Below, in pieces: positions 26,447 through 35,791 of a stretch of 64,000 nucleotides of DNA. The stretch's first letter is position 1; every line of letters starts with the position of its first letter. The position numbers and the translations under genes are program-made. This DNA comes from Aquabacter sp. L1I39 (GTDB lineage Bacteria > Pseudomonadota > Alphaproteobacteria > Rhizobiales > Xanthobacteraceae): the NCBI RefSeq assembly GCF_017742835.1, contig NZ_CP072392.1, forward strand, positions 2,850,387-2,914,386. The letters run 5' to 3'. The notes below the pieces were generated by a model that made no database searches, was not told the origin of the DNA, and saw nothing but the letters and a program-made list of their open reading frames with translations.

Positions 26447-28006
26447 TTACAGGAGCCCCATCGCCTCCCAGAGATGGACCCGGTTCTGAAGGCTCCAGCC
26501 CACCGCTTCCCGTACCGTCTCCAGCCGCTCATGTGGCTCTGCGATCACCTTGCCGTCCCGCATCAGAGGCGTATTGGACGCCATGAGTGTCGGTGCGATA
26601 TGGGCCAGGAGAGCCGCCTCATCGCGCGGCCGGCCGTGGGCAAGGGCGTCAAAGACCAGGGCTTCCACAGTGGTGAGCGTCGTACCGGAGCCGGTGAGCG
26701 GAGAGGCCATCTCTGCGACCGCAGCGCGCTGTTCGGCCACCGCACGGGCTGCGGCGTGGTTGAGGCGGCGTGTCGTCGCGCTCGGGGCGGGCGACAGGCC
26801 GCTTGGAACCGCAAGCGCCTGGCCTGAGCCGATCAGGATTCCGGCCATTTCCACCATTGAGGGTGCAGCGGGATCGTCCTTCAGCGCGGGCAGGGCCCTC
26901 AGTTCACCAAGGGTGTGGGGGCGGACCGCAAGCGCGTCCAGGATGGGCTCATAGTGACGGGCCGGCAATTGGGCGGAGCCTACGGGTACATCAAGGGTGA
27001 GGCGACAGGCCCCCCGGACGGCAGTCAGAACAAGGCCGAAGGGCTCCAACTGCCGGTCCCGCTCCCGGTCCGAGAGGCGCCGGGCGCCGCGTACGAACAC
27101 GTCGCGCCGGAAAGGCCGGTTGACCATGTAGTCCTTCAGCGTCTCCCGATAGGGACCCGGCGGCACATCATCCAGGACGGCGCGCTGAGCAGGTTTGAGC
27201 ATGAGGTCGGGAAAGTTTTCCATGAGCGCCGCGGAGCCCACGAAGGCCAGTTTCGCATCCGCCAGCAGGCCGGCGGTGTCCATGTGGTATTGGGGCTGCC
27301 AATTTGCGTTGAGATATTCATGGGCGAGATAAACGGCCCGGTCCGTGGCCGCCACCTTGCCGCTGCCGGTGCGGATCTGGTCAAGCAACGCCGGCCCGCC
27401 GACAACCCCTGAGCCGGCATCCTGCACCCGCCGTGCGAACTCAAGCGCCTGCAGCACCCGTTCATCCGAGCGGCCCTGCAGGAGGCTGGCCTGGCTGGCG
27501 AGCAGGCGCTGCATGGGCAGCAATGCGGTCCAGCCCGGCATGGCGTTGTAGGAGAGCGACACCGCTCCGCCGGGCTTCAGTCGGCGGGCGAGAAACGCGG
27601 CGATGTTGGCCCGGTCGGCGGCGCCAATCCATGACCACACGCCATGGAGCGTCACCATATCGAAATCGGGCAGGCCCTGGCCGTCCGCCATGTCGGCAAA
27701 GCTCAACTCCAGAAAGGTGACATTGCCGATACCCGCCGTCTGCGCCGCATCGCGCGCCCGGGCGATGTGGGCGGGGTTGAAGTCGGTTGCAACCACTTGG
27801 ATGGTGGGATTGGCAGCCGCAATCACGATCGCGGTGACGCCCTGGCCGCAGCCGAGCTCGCAATAGGTGAAGTCGCCCCCAAGGCGCGGCGGCGCGATGC
27901 CGTTCAGAAGGCAAGTCAGGATCACATGGCCCGGTGCCTGCTCGACATAGAGGCCCGGCAGATATTCCACGTCGCTGACATAGCCGGACGACCAGGTACA
28001 CGTCAT
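26447..28006 (-). CDS. SAM-dependent methyltransferase with MethyTransf_Reg domain, last gene of the type VI run
   Basis: Encodes 519 residues. Residues 1-180 form a class I Rossmann methyltransferase: ELGCGQGVTAIVIAAANP is motif I, ATDFNP motif II, and LHGVWSWI/LKPGGAVSLSYNAMPGW motifs IV-V. The middle part, from about 215 to 300 (VYLAHEYLNANWQPQYHMD), resembles the methyltransferase regulatory domain (PF10119), and the remaining 200 residues are mainly helical. The target is unknown. It starts 27 bases after tssG with AGAGG upstream, so it is probably translated from the secretion-system transcript. It is not a core component; a role modifying a secretion protein or effector is inference only. 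Confidence 0.75.
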   Translation of the reverse strand: MTCTWSSGYVSDVEYLPGLYVEQAPGHVILTCLLNGIAPPRLGGDFTYCELGCGQGVTAIVIAAANPTIQVVATDFNPAHIARARDAAQTAGIGNVTFLELSFADMADGQGLPDFDMVTLHGVWSWIGAADRANIAAFLARRLKPGGAVSLSYNAMPGWTALLPMQRLLASQASLLQGRSDERVLQALEFARRVQDAGSGVVGGPALLDQIRTGSGKVAATDRAVYLAHEYLNANWQPQYHMDTAGLLADAKLAFVGSAALMENFPDLMLKPAQRAVLDDVPPGPYRETLKDYMVNRPFRRDVFVRGARRLSDRERDRQLEPFGLVLTAVRGACRLTLDVPVGSAQLPARHYEPILDALAVRPHTLGELRALPALKDDPAAPSMVEMAGILIGSGQALAVPSGLSPAPSATTRRLNHAAARAVAEQRAAVAEMASPLTGSGTTLTTVEALVFDALAHGRPRDEAALLAHIAPTLMASNTPLMRDGKVIAEPHERLETVREAVGWSLQNRVHLWEAMGLL

Positions 28007-28033
28007 GAGGAGCCTCTGAAGATCGGTAGGGGA

Positions 28034-29068
28034 TCAGCCGAGCGTGCCCGGCCGGAACAGGGCATCGTCGCGGGGGACGGGACTTGGGCCATCAAGGAGC
28101 CAGGAGGTCTGACCGAGGCGACCAGCGCCATCATCCTGTGGCCCCCTGGCGAGACGTGCGGCGGGCACTTCGGCGGCGGCGACCTTAACGTTCAGGTCGA
28201 AGGAGAATTCAAGGCCACAATAAAGCTCCACCAGATCGCGCACCCGCGCTGCCGCGGCCGTGCCGGGCAGCAAGGCGTGCAGGCGTGCGTGGTCCACGGG
28301 GCCGATCTCGATGCGGAAATTCTGCTGCGCCACAAAGGCACGGTCGCCCAGCATGGCACCGCCCCCCAGGCGGGCATGCTGGCCTTGCGGGTTCACCGCA
28401 CCGCCGAGCCGGGTGCACTCCTCGGCGGGCAGGCGAACCCAGGTGCCGACGAAGGGGTGAATGATCACTGGTTCGCCGAGGGCCTGCGAGAGCAGGGACT
28501 GGAGCCCAGCCATGGGCCGGGCTTCGGCGCTGAGCAGGCCTGCGCTGCCCAGAAGTGCACCATGGTCCACCTCCATGCGGCCCTGCATGGAGGAAAACCC
28601 AAGGCTCGCAAGACTTGCCAGGACGGTTGTGAACGTATCATCCGGCTCCTGCGCCGGCTTCTGCGACAAGGCAATGCGATATTTGCGGGCCGCATCGCAA
28701 AACAGGCTGATGGCCCGGTGCTGAAAGATGTCGAGGAAGTCGCTGAGGGCTTCGTCATGCAAATGCCGGGACTGAATGGCATGGGTTGTGTAACTGAACG
28801 GCAGGACGCCCTGGGGACCCATCAGCCCCATCAGCGCAACCGTCAGGCGCACGCCGCCATCCTCCATCCGCCGGGCATCCGAGATGGCCGCTTCTGGATA
28901 ACGCAGCGACACCTCGCCGATGAAACGCACCGGATCCCGCCGCCCACAGCCCTGGGCGGCAGCTTCGGCCTCGATCACCCGGACCGCTTGCACCAGATCG
29001 AAGCGGTCGGGATGTGCGAGAAGGGTTTCGATCACAGGACGGTGCGATCGCCGGCGCGGGCGGGCCAT
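28034..29068 (-). CDS. tssG: Type VI secretion baseplate protein TssG (ImpH)
   Basis: Encodes 344 residues. The TssG pattern is clear: LLAHPDRFDLVQAVRVIEA near the start, DPVRFIGEVSLRYP, a central LMGLMGPQGVLP, HLHDEALSDFLDIFQHRAISLF and a late RLPAEECTRLGG...LGDRAFVAQQNFRIEIGP. TssG forms the TssF2-TssG wedge of the baseplate. The start at 29068 overlaps the end of tssF by 37 bases; the longer frame upstream is the shadow of tssF. Confidence 0.9.
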   Translation of the reverse strand: MARPRRRSHRPVIETLLAHPDRFDLVQAVRVIEAEAAAQGCGRRDPVRFIGEVSLRYPEAAISDARRMEDGGVRLTVALMGLMGPQGVLPFSYTTHAIQSRHLHDEALSDFLDIFQHRAISLFCDAARKYRIALSQKPAQEPDDTFTTVLASLASLGFSSMQGRMEVDHGALLGSAGLLSAEARPMAGLQSLLSQALGEPVIIHPFVGTWVRLPAEECTRLGGAVNPQGQHARLGGGAMLGDRAFVAQQNFRIEIGPVDHARLHALLPGTAAAARVRDLVELYCGLEFSFDLNVKVAAAEVPAARLARGPQDDGAGRLGQTSWLLDGPSPVPRDDALFRPGTLG

Positions 29069-30855
29069 GTCTTCAAGGGTCCTGTCTGGCCCTTCACGGT
29101 CGCGGTGAGGCGAGTGAAGGAATTGATGCTGGCTTGGAGAGCGAAGAAACGATCCAGAACCATGGCAAACAGATAAAGGCCGCTGGAGCTGAAATGGCTG
29201 GGATCCAGTTCCACGGCGATGTCGATGCCCCGGCACACAGCTTCCGCCCAAGGCGCGTCACCCTCCCGGCGCGGCGCGCGGGCAACCCCTGGCCGCGCCG
29301 AGAGCCCGGTAATGCCCTGGATCAGGCGATGGGTCTCGGGTGAGGCGCGGAAGTCGTAGAGGCGCAGGATCTCCTGAAGCGCCTCGAGCCCGCCCGGCCC
29401 GACAAGGGAAAGGTGGTTGAGGATCAGGTGTGACATCAACCGCCAGTGACGGCGATCATCCGCGGGAAGGCGCAGGGCATGGGTGAGGGCGGAGACACAG
29501 GCCACCTCGCCCACGCTCCCGGCCCCTTCGACCAGGGTGAGCACGGGGTGGCCGCCGCCATAAGGTAGCCGGGCCGGCAAATTCCCGTTCAGGCACAAGG
29601 TGTTCACGCTGGCGACGAGGTCGTCTTCGCTGAAATCGGGGTCCACGTCGCTGAACGAAAGGAACATCTCCGTTGCAACCTCGCGGCCCGGGGCCTCGCG
29701 TCGGGAGGCCGCCCAGCGCGCCGCGCCCGCCCGTTCGGCGCCGGGTGTCTGGGCGTAGAAGGGCAGGACCTCTTTCAGCGCCCCAGCCGCGTCGGATACG
29801 GAGACAGACAGGATGGAGTGCACCTCCAGTGCGTCCGGTCGGCGCGCATCCGGGATCACGCGGTGCTCGAACCGCTCACTGGACACGAGAATCGGTTCCG
29901 CCCGCTGTCGGAAGAGATTGATGACGGGCGTGCAGCCAAGGGCAAACGCCTCCTGGTTCACCGACCGCTCAAGGGCCACCACGCTCTTATCGAAATAAAG
30001 AAAGACGCTGAGTTCGCGGCCGGCGCTCCGCAGCACCTTTGCGGCCAAGTCCACATCGAAATACAAAAACTTTTCTGGAAACGCGAAGTATTCGGTCAGC
30101 AGCCGATAGGCGGGTTGAGCCCTGTCGGCATGGGGCAGAAGGCCCTCGTCCGCGGCGAACCCGACGGGATGGATGGCAGAGGGGGGCAGGAAGACCGGCT
30201 CGGGATCGGCGGGCCCCTCCGCCAGAGCCACAGACACGGTGTGATTGAGGATCAATTCCTGCAGGCCATAGGTGAGGGAAGGCTGACCCCGCAGGAAGAA
30301 GCGCAGATGGTCCGGCTGGAGTGCGCCGAACGTTTGGTCCGGCGCCGTACACCGCAGCTTCAGATGAAGCGTGGCGGCTGCCCCATGGGCGTGAGGGTTG
30401 ATCGGTCCCACAAGCGGCCGGCCGCGCAGGCTCGCCTCCGCCAGGTCGATGGGCCACACCGTGACGGGATAGCAGGTCCGGAACCGGCACGCCTCACCCT
30501 TGACCGGCTCCGTCTCCAGCTCGGTTCCCACCGGCACCTGCTGTGGGACGGTGACTTCTGCCTTGGGCTGGAATTGCACCGTGCTCATGGAGGGGATGGG
30601 CGCGAGATAATAGGGATAAAGAACGTCGAGCAGCGTGTTGACGAGTTCCGGGAAGTCGTCGTCCAGCTTGCGCGCCACGCGCGCGTTGAGGAACGCCACG
30701 CCTTCCATGAGCCGGGCCACATGGGGATCGTCGACGGCGTCCGCCGAGAGGCGCAGATGGCTGGCGATCTTGGGATGGCGCGCGGCGAACTCGCCGGCCA
30801 TGTGGCGGAGATAATCCAGCTCGTCATTGTAATAAGGGAGCAGAGCGTCGGTCAC
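29032..30855 (-). CDS. tssF: Type VI secretion baseplate protein TssF (ImpG)
   Basis: Encodes 607 residues, normal for TssF. The opening MTDALLPYYNDELDYLRHMAGEF, AFLNARVARKLDDDFPELVNTLLDVLYPYYLAPIP-type stretch and FYFDVDLAAKVL-like region are diagnostic. Two copies of TssF pair with TssG in each baseplate wedge. Its ATG overlaps the tssE stop by four bases, so the two are translationally coupled. Confidence 0.93.
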   Translation of the reverse strand: MTDALLPYYNDELDYLRHMAGEFAARHPKIASHLRLSADAVDDPHVARLMEGVAFLNARVARKLDDDFPELVNTLLDVLYPYYLAPIPSMSTVQFQPKAEVTVPQQVPVGTELETEPVKGEACRFRTCYPVTVWPIDLAEASLRGRPLVGPINPHAHGAAATLHLKLRCTAPDQTFGALQPDHLRFFLRGQPSLTYGLQELILNHTVSVALAEGPADPEPVFLPPSAIHPVGFAADEGLLPHADRAQPAYRLLTEYFAFPEKFLYFDVDLAAKVLRSAGRELSVFLYFDKSVVALERSVNQEAFALGCTPVINLFRQRAEPILVSSERFEHRVIPDARRPDALEVHSILSVSVSDAAGALKEVLPFYAQTPGAERAGAARWAASRREAPGREVATEMFLSFSDVDPDFSEDDLVASVNTLCLNGNLPARLPYGGGHPVLTLVEGAGSVGEVACVSALTHALRLPADDRRHWRLMSHLILNHLSLVGPGGLEALQEILRLYDFRASPETHRLIQGITGLSARPGVARAPRREGDAPWAEAVCRGIDIAVELDPSHFSSSGLYLFAMVLDRFFALQASINSFTRLTATVKGQTGPLKTWPARAGDRTVL

Positions 30856-31295
30856 GGGTTCACGCTCGTCACAGAGATGGTGCTGCCGATGGTGTCGATG
30901 AGGGTGTTGAAAACGACGGGCTCATATTCGGTATCGATGCGCACATGCCCCTCAATGCGGATGCGCAGAGTGCGGTCTCCCGGGGCGGCATTTTCCAGGG
31001 CGAAGATCCGCATGTCGCGCACCCGGGGTTCGTGGGTACGCAATAAGGCGCCCAATTCCTCAACGACCGCGGCACGGCGCTGCGGGGTGGAGAGGTTCGC
31101 CGTCGAAAGATCCGTGATGCCGTAATCGAGCAGGGATCCCTTCAACTCGCCCAGCGCAGCGGGCCAGCCCAGGACCCGGCAATTGGTGTTGAACAAATCT
31201 TCCAGGTCTCGCTTCAGGCCTGCGCGCACGCGGGCGGTGAGGCTGCCCTCGCCTCCCGCCAGCCGGTCGAGCAGGTCTGGGCCGGTCAGACTCAT
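30852..31295 (-). CDS. tssE: Type VI secretion gp25-like baseplate protein TssE (ImpF)
   Basis: Encodes 147 residues of the GPW/gp25 family. LDRLAGGEG at the start, RVRAGLKRDLEDLFNTN and LDYGITDLS in the middle, and the C-terminal LRIRIEGHVRIDTEYEP are the family marks. TssE connects the baseplate to the sheath, like phage T4 gp25. It overlaps both neighbours by four bases (tssF after it, tagJ before it). Confidence 0.92.
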   Translation of the reverse strand: MSLTGPDLLDRLAGGEGSLTARVRAGLKRDLEDLFNTNCRVLGWPAALGELKGSLLDYGITDLSTANLSTPQRRAAVVEELGALLRTHEPRVRDMRIFALENAAPGDRTLRIRIEGHVRIDTEYEPVVFNTLIDTIGSTISVTSVNP

Positions 31296-32092
31296 GGGGT
31301 CTCGAACTCCAGTCGGCCCAGTTCCAGAACGGTGAGGCTTTCCTCGCCGGCCAAGAAGCAGCGCAGCCCTTCGCCCCGCATGCAGTCGGGACCGATTTCA
31401 TGCCATTCCGTTTCCCGTCCGAGCGCGGCGGCCTGCCGCTCTCTGGCGGGGGCGAAGGGATAGATTGCGGGAATGATCACTTCGCCTTCCGGCCCGCCCC
31501 GCACTGAAATCTCCGCAGCTCGCCAGGTGCCATCTATGATGCGGGCGGGCGCACGGAACGCGATCAATTCCACCCGCTCCATGGGGACCCAGAAGTATTT
31601 GCCCGTTGAAGCAAGTACCTCCAGAACGCCGGCGGTGAGATCGTCGAGATCGCGGAAATCATCAAAAGCCACGCCGTCATGGTGGCCGGATAAGGCGGGC
31701 CGGGCCTCCTCTGCGTCGGTAAGGGCCTGAATCGCTTCACTGACGCGGCCGGCCCGCAGGTGCATGAGACCTTCGAGACGCAAAGCCAGATGGGGTGGCG
31801 GGGCGTCCAGCAGTTCCGGGGTTCGGCCTTCTCCCCACACCTGGGCGCGGGCCATATCGGCTCGAATGAACTGGCGCAGGGTCGCGATCTGCACGGCGGT
31901 GGCAGGATCCTGGTCGGCCAGGGCGGCCAGTTGCGCGTCGGCCCGCTGGAGGTCGCCCGCCACGCACAGCAACTCCACCAGCAGGCTGCGGGCTGCGATG
32001 TCCGCGGGGTGAGACCGTACCTCGGCGCCCATGGCCGTTATGGCATCGGCCAGGCGGCCTTCGTTGAACAGGTCGACGGCGGACTGTGACAT
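31292..32092 (-). CDS. tagJ: TagJ/ImpE accessory protein of the type VI sheath
   Basis: Encodes 266 residues. The N-terminal half is a tetratricopeptide-like helical region (AVDLFNEGRLADAITAMGAEVRSHP), the C-terminal half the ImpE domain with KYFWVPMERVELIAF and RPRD-like WRAAEISVRGGPEGEVIIPAIYP. TagJ binds the sheath protein TssB in systems whose ClpV recruits differently and is typical of imp-type clusters. Position between the second TssC and TssE matches the rhizobial imp order (impD-impE-impF). Confidence 0.88.
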   Translation of the reverse strand: MSQSAVDLFNEGRLADAITAMGAEVRSHPADIAARSLLVELLCVAGDLQRADAQLAALADQDPATAVQIATLRQFIRADMARAQVWGEGRTPELLDAPPPHLALRLEGLMHLRAGRVSEAIQALTDAEEARPALSGHHDGVAFDDFRDLDDLTAGVLEVLASTGKYFWVPMERVELIAFRAPARIIDGTWRAAEISVRGGPEGEVIIPAIYPFAPARERQAAALGRETEWHEIGPDCMRGEGLRCFLAGEESLTVLELGRLEFETP

Positions 32093-32107
32093 GGCGAGCC
32101 TTCCGAG

Positions 32108-33697
32108 TCAGGGGTCCATGCGGGCCGGCGCCAGCGCCAGTTCCGTCACGAGCTTGAAAGTGGTGAAGACGTGGTCGAGCTGAAAATGAGGGCGCAGATG
32201 CAGCACGCAACTGAGAGCGCTGGAGCGCCCTTGCGCAGGTCGCACCGCCACGCGGGCCTCGCGCAGTGGGTAGCGTGCCTTCATCTCCGCCGAGGCGTCG
32301 TCATTGCCGAGGCAATAATTGTGAAGCCAAGCCTGCAGATCGCGCTCGCAGGCATCGGCGGTGACATAGCTGCCGATGCGGTCACGGATCTTGATCTTTA
32401 TGTATTGGGCGAAGCGCGAGACGCATAGAATGTAGCGCAGCATGGCTGAGAGTCGGGCATTTGCCCCGCCGGGAGACAGGTCGGAGCCGCTGACCGCTTG
32501 AATCGAGACCGAGGAATGGAAGGCAAGGCGCGGTGTGTCCTTGCAGACATTGAGGGTCATCAGGCCGCATTGCCAGAGGTCCTGCTCCACATGGGAGGGG
32601 ATGGCCAGCTCGCTGGGGAAGCGGGGCACCACACCCGGCGCATCGGTCTCTGCCGAAGGTGCGGTCAGGCCAGCCACCACGCCATGGTCCAACTCGTCGC
32701 GGCGGGTGCCGCAAATGTCCGCGAACCAGCCATGGAGGTGGAAATTGCGTATCAGCACTTCGCCGAATGCGAAAACCGCTCCACCCCAACACAATTGGTC
32801 GGCGGTAAGGCCCGCCGCATCCTCCCGATAGCGAAACGCTAGCCCCGACACGCCATCCCTTCTGCGCGGCTTACGCAGCAGGATCCGGGGCAGGACCAGC
32901 CCCAAGAAACGGGCGTCTTCCCCATCCCGGAGACGGTTGAAGCGGGCATATTCGATCGGGCGGAAGACGCCGGCTAGATTTTGGATGTGATCCAGTTCGC
33001 GGAAATCATCAATGCCCAGCAGGCGAGGGGAGGCGTTCAGTATGGCTGGCGCGAAAGCCGCCGCCGCAACCGCGGCCAGGCCCGACAACGGGGAGACGTC
33101 ATCAACCGCATGATCCGGTGTGGTCCGGTGCTGCACCTTGTAATCGCATAGGAGCACGCCATAGGGCTTGCCGCCGGGCATGCCGAATTCTTCGCTATAG
33201 ACCTTGGTGAACAACGCGCTCTGGTCGATGTCGTTGGCGCGATCGAAGTCATTGGCGAGTTCATGCCAGGCCGCATTGAGAACCCGCACCAGCACGTTTT
33301 CGGCGCCCGCCGCGCATGTCACCAGATAATGCAGGCCACGCCAGGAGGCTTCCAGTTCCAGGAAGCGGCGATGGTGAAGCACGCGGTTGAGTTGGTCGGT
33401 GAGCATGGCGTCGAGAAAGGCGATGTCGCGCTCTATGGCTGCGCAAAGCGTGCGCCCGTTCCCGATCACCGCGAGGTCGTTCCCGAACCAGTCTGCGAGG
33501 GCCGACTTCGGATCGTCGGCGGCCAGAAATCGGTCAAGCCGCGTGCCGTCACTGCGGCCAAGGGCCATGTCCACCGCCTGGCGGCGCAGTCCCGGGCGAG
33601 CGCCGACCGTGCGTTGCCCGCTTGCCGACGCCCCATCTGTGAGCATGGGAGGAAAAGGCCCGCCCCCGTGGGACGAGCCTTCTTCCGTTTCTTGCAT
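32108..33697 (-). CDS. Second TssC-like sheath protein (ImpD/TssC40 type)
   Basis: Encodes 529 residues. It is a paralogue of the neighbouring TssC: SWRGLHYLV, EEFGMPGGKPYGVLLCDY, ASPRLLGIDDF, FLGLVLPRILLR, SRFAQYIKIKIRDRIGSY and a C-terminal RPHFQLDHVFTTFKLV correspond to TssC blocks. The N-terminal 70 residues are polar and Gly/Ser rich, unlike TssC. Agrobacterium and Rhizobium carry the same pair (TssC40/TssC41, ImpD/ImpC). The start at 33697 follows the tssC stop by 37 bases; its ribosome site is weak and a later ATG inside the polar region is possible. Confidence 0.85.
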   Translation of the reverse strand: MQETEEGSSHGGGPFPPMLTDGASASGQRTVGARPGLRRQAVDMALGRSDGTRLDRFLAADDPKSALADWFGNDLAVIGNGRTLCAAIERDIAFLDAMLTDQLNRVLHHRRFLELEASWRGLHYLVTCAAGAENVLVRVLNAAWHELANDFDRANDIDQSALFTKVYSEEFGMPGGKPYGVLLCDYKVQHRTTPDHAVDDVSPLSGLAAVAAAAFAPAILNASPRLLGIDDFRELDHIQNLAGVFRPIEYARFNRLRDGEDARFLGLVLPRILLRKPRRRDGVSGLAFRYREDAAGLTADQLCWGGAVFAFGEVLIRNFHLHGWFADICGTRRDELDHGVVAGLTAPSAETDAPGVVPRFPSELAIPSHVEQDLWQCGLMTLNVCKDTPRLAFHSSVSIQAVSGSDLSPGGANARLSAMLRYILCVSRFAQYIKIKIRDRIGSYVTADACERDLQAWLHNYCLGNDDASAEMKARYPLREARVAVRPAQGRSSALSCVLHLRPHFQLDHVFTTFKLVTELALAPARMDP

Positions 33698-33734
33698 GGG
33701 ATCCGGCACGCGGGCGCCTTCTGGCCGTCGCGCC

Positions 33735-35222
33735 TCAGGCCGCCGCGGGAATGCGGGCAACCATGCGCAGGGAGGTGGTGAGCTCCTCCATCTGCAGCCA
33801 AGGACGCAGCCACGCCACCGCATTATAGGCGCCCGGCTTCCCCGGGATCTCGCGCACTTCGACCTTGGCCTCGGCGAGCGGATACTTTGCCTTCATTTCC
33901 TGCCCGGCGTCGGGGTTGCCGTTGACATAGTTGATGATCCAACGGTTCAGCCAGGCTTCGCAGTCGCTGGCTTCCATGAAGGAGCCGACCTTGTCGCGGC
34001 CCATGATCTTCAGGTAATGGGCGAAGCGGGACGTGGCCATGATATAGGGCAGACGGGCAGAAATGGCCGCGTTGGCGGTGGCTTCCGGCCGGTCATACTT
34101 CTTCGGCTTCTGGGTGGTCTGCGACCCGAAGAAGACCGCATAGTCCGTGCCCTTGTAGTGGCACAGGGGCAGGAAGCCGAGCTTGGAAAGCTCCGCCTCG
34201 CGACGATCGGTGATGCCGATCTCGGTCGGGCATTGCTGGTCGGTGTCGCCGTCGTCCGAGACGAAGACATGGCTCGGCAGGTTTTCCACCTTGCCGCCGC
34301 CTTCGGCGCCGCGAATGGCGGTGCACCAGCCGTGCTGGGCGAAGGCGTCGGTCAGGCGTGCGCCGAGCACATAGGCGGAGTTCATCCAGCAATATTCATC
34401 ATGCGCCATGCCGCGCGCGACGCCGCCCTGGATCGGGCTTTCCTCGTAGTCGAACGCATCAACCGGCTTCGTCTGGCTGCCATAGGGCAGGCGGGCGAGG
34501 GTGCGGGGCAAGGTGAGGGTGACGAAGCGGGAATCCTCACTCTCGCGGAACGAACGCCACTTGGCGTATTCCACGCTGTCGAAGATCTTCTCCAGGTCCC
34601 GGGGCTTGGACAGTTCGGTATATTCGTCAAAGCCGAACAGCTTCGGGCTCGCCGCTGAGATGAAGGGCGCGAACGCCGCTGCCGCCACCTGGGAGACCTG
34701 GCTCAGCAGTTCCACGTCCTCGGGATGGCTGGTGAACTCATAGTCACCAATGAGCGCGCCATAAGGCTCGCCGCCGGGGCTGCCGAATTCGGTCTCGTAG
34801 ATTTTCTTGAAGATGACGCTCTGGTCGAACTCGGAGGCCTTGGTGAGGCTCTTATAGAGTTCCTTCTTGGTGCAGTTGAGCACCCGGATCTTGAGGCTGG
34901 TGCCGGTCTCCGAATTCATCACCAGATGATTGAGCCCGCGCCAAGTGCCTTCCAGCTTCTGGAAGTCCTCATGGTGCATGATGGCGTTGAGCTGGGCCGA
35001 CAGCTTGTCATCGATGGCCGTGATGGCGGCATTGATGGTCTGGGCCAGGTTCTTGGAATAGGTCAGGGTGCCCGAGAGCGCTTCCTGGGTCAGGGTGCGC
35101 AGCAATTCGGCCGTGCGGTCCGGGTCGGTCTGCTTGGTGGCGGCAATGGCTTGGTCGAGGAAGGAGAGCTCCTTGGTCTCGACCAGATCCGCGGCCTGGG
35201 CCTGTGCTTCAGCGGCGCTCAT
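33735..35222 (-). CDS. tssC: Type VI sheath large subunit TssC (ImpC)
   Basis: Encodes 495 residues. [64 protein letters not shown] and [19 protein letters not shown] are the standard TssC/VipB blocks, and the C-terminus ends with the usual [18 protein letters not shown]. With TssB it builds the contractile sheath around the Hcp tube. It begins three bases after tssB. Confidence 0.96.
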   Translation of the reverse strand: MSAAEAQAQAADLVETKELSFLDQAIAATKQTDPDRTAELLRTLTQEALSGTLTYSKNLAQTINAAITAIDDKLSAQLNAIMHHEDFQKLEGTWRGLNHLVMNSETGTSLKIRVLNCTKKELYKSLTKASEFDQSVIFKKIYETEFGSPGGEPYGALIGDYEFTSHPEDVELLSQVSQVAAAAFAPFISAASPKLFGFDEYTELSKPRDLEKIFDSVEYAKWRSFRESEDSRFVTLTLPRTLARLPYGSQTKPVDAFDYEESPIQGGVARGMAHDEYCWMNSAYVLGARLTDAFAQHGWCTAIRGAEGGGKVENLPSHVFVSDDGDTDQQCPTEIGITDRREAELSKLGFLPLCHYKGTDYAVFFGSQTTQKPKKYDRPEATANAAISARLPYIMATSRFAHYLKIMGRDKVGSFMEASDCEAWLNRWIINYVNGNPDAGQEMKAKYPLAEAKVEVREIPGKPGAYNAVAWLRPWLQMEELTTSLRMVARIPAAA

Positions 35223-35225
35223 GGA

Positions 35226-35747
35226 TCAGCCCTCCGTCTTTTCTTTGGACACGCCCAGTTCCTCGCCGAGGGCCTTGAGGCGCGCGTCGTCGGACAGGAT
35301 CTGCTCGAGCAGCGTCTCAAGGTTTTCTGACCGGTCGGCCTTGGAGAGCAGGTCGCGCAGCTGGCTGCGCACGTCCATCAGCTTGCGCAGGGGCTCAACG
35401 CGGTTCACCACCGCGGCCGGCTCGAAGTCCTCCATGGACTTGAAGGCCAGTTCCACGGACAGCTCGCTGCCATCGTCGGCGAGCGTGTTGTCGACCTTGA
35501 TCTTAAGACCGGGGGTCATGCGCGCCAGCACCTGATCAAAATTGTCCCGGTCGATCTGGATGAACTTGCGCTCGGTCAGCGGCTTGAGGGGTTCGGCGGG
35601 GTCACCGGAAAAGTCGCCGAGAACACCGACCACGAAGGGCAGTTCCTTCTGGACCATCGCGCCTTCGGTCTCCACATCATAGGTGATGTGGACGCGGGGC
35701 TTGCGCACCCGGTTCAGCTTGTCATGGATACTGGGCATCGCGGGCAT
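35226..35747 (-). CDS. tssB: Type VI sheath small subunit TssB (ImpB)
   Basis: Encodes 173 residues of the VipA family: [37 protein letters not shown] and the [24 protein letters not shown] helix that pairs with TssC. AAGGGGGAC lies right before the ATG at 35747, supporting the longer of two close starts. It is the second gene behind the AT-rich promoter region, after tssA. Confidence 0.96.
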   Translation of the reverse strand: MPAMPSIHDKLNRVRKPRVHITYDVETEGAMVQKELPFVVGVLGDFSGDPAEPLKPLTERKFIQIDRDNFDQVLARMTPGLKIKVDNTLADDGSELSVELAFKSMEDFEPAAVVNRVEPLRKLMDVRSQLRDLLSKADRSENLETLLEQILSDDARLKALGEELGVSKEKTEG

Positions 35748-35791
35748 GTCCCCCTTGGAGCGAATAACGGGAGTGGGCGTCGAATTTGGGT

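Noticed and set aside
27644..29176. Long plus-strand open frame (510 codons) opposite the tssG and methyltransferase genes
   Set aside because: It is antisense to two confidently identified genes in GC-rich DNA, has His/Gly/Arg-rich low-information translation and no ribosome site.
29818..31125. Plus-strand open frame of 435 codons over tssF and tssE
   Set aside because: Antisense to two clear baseplate genes; no recognisable motif.
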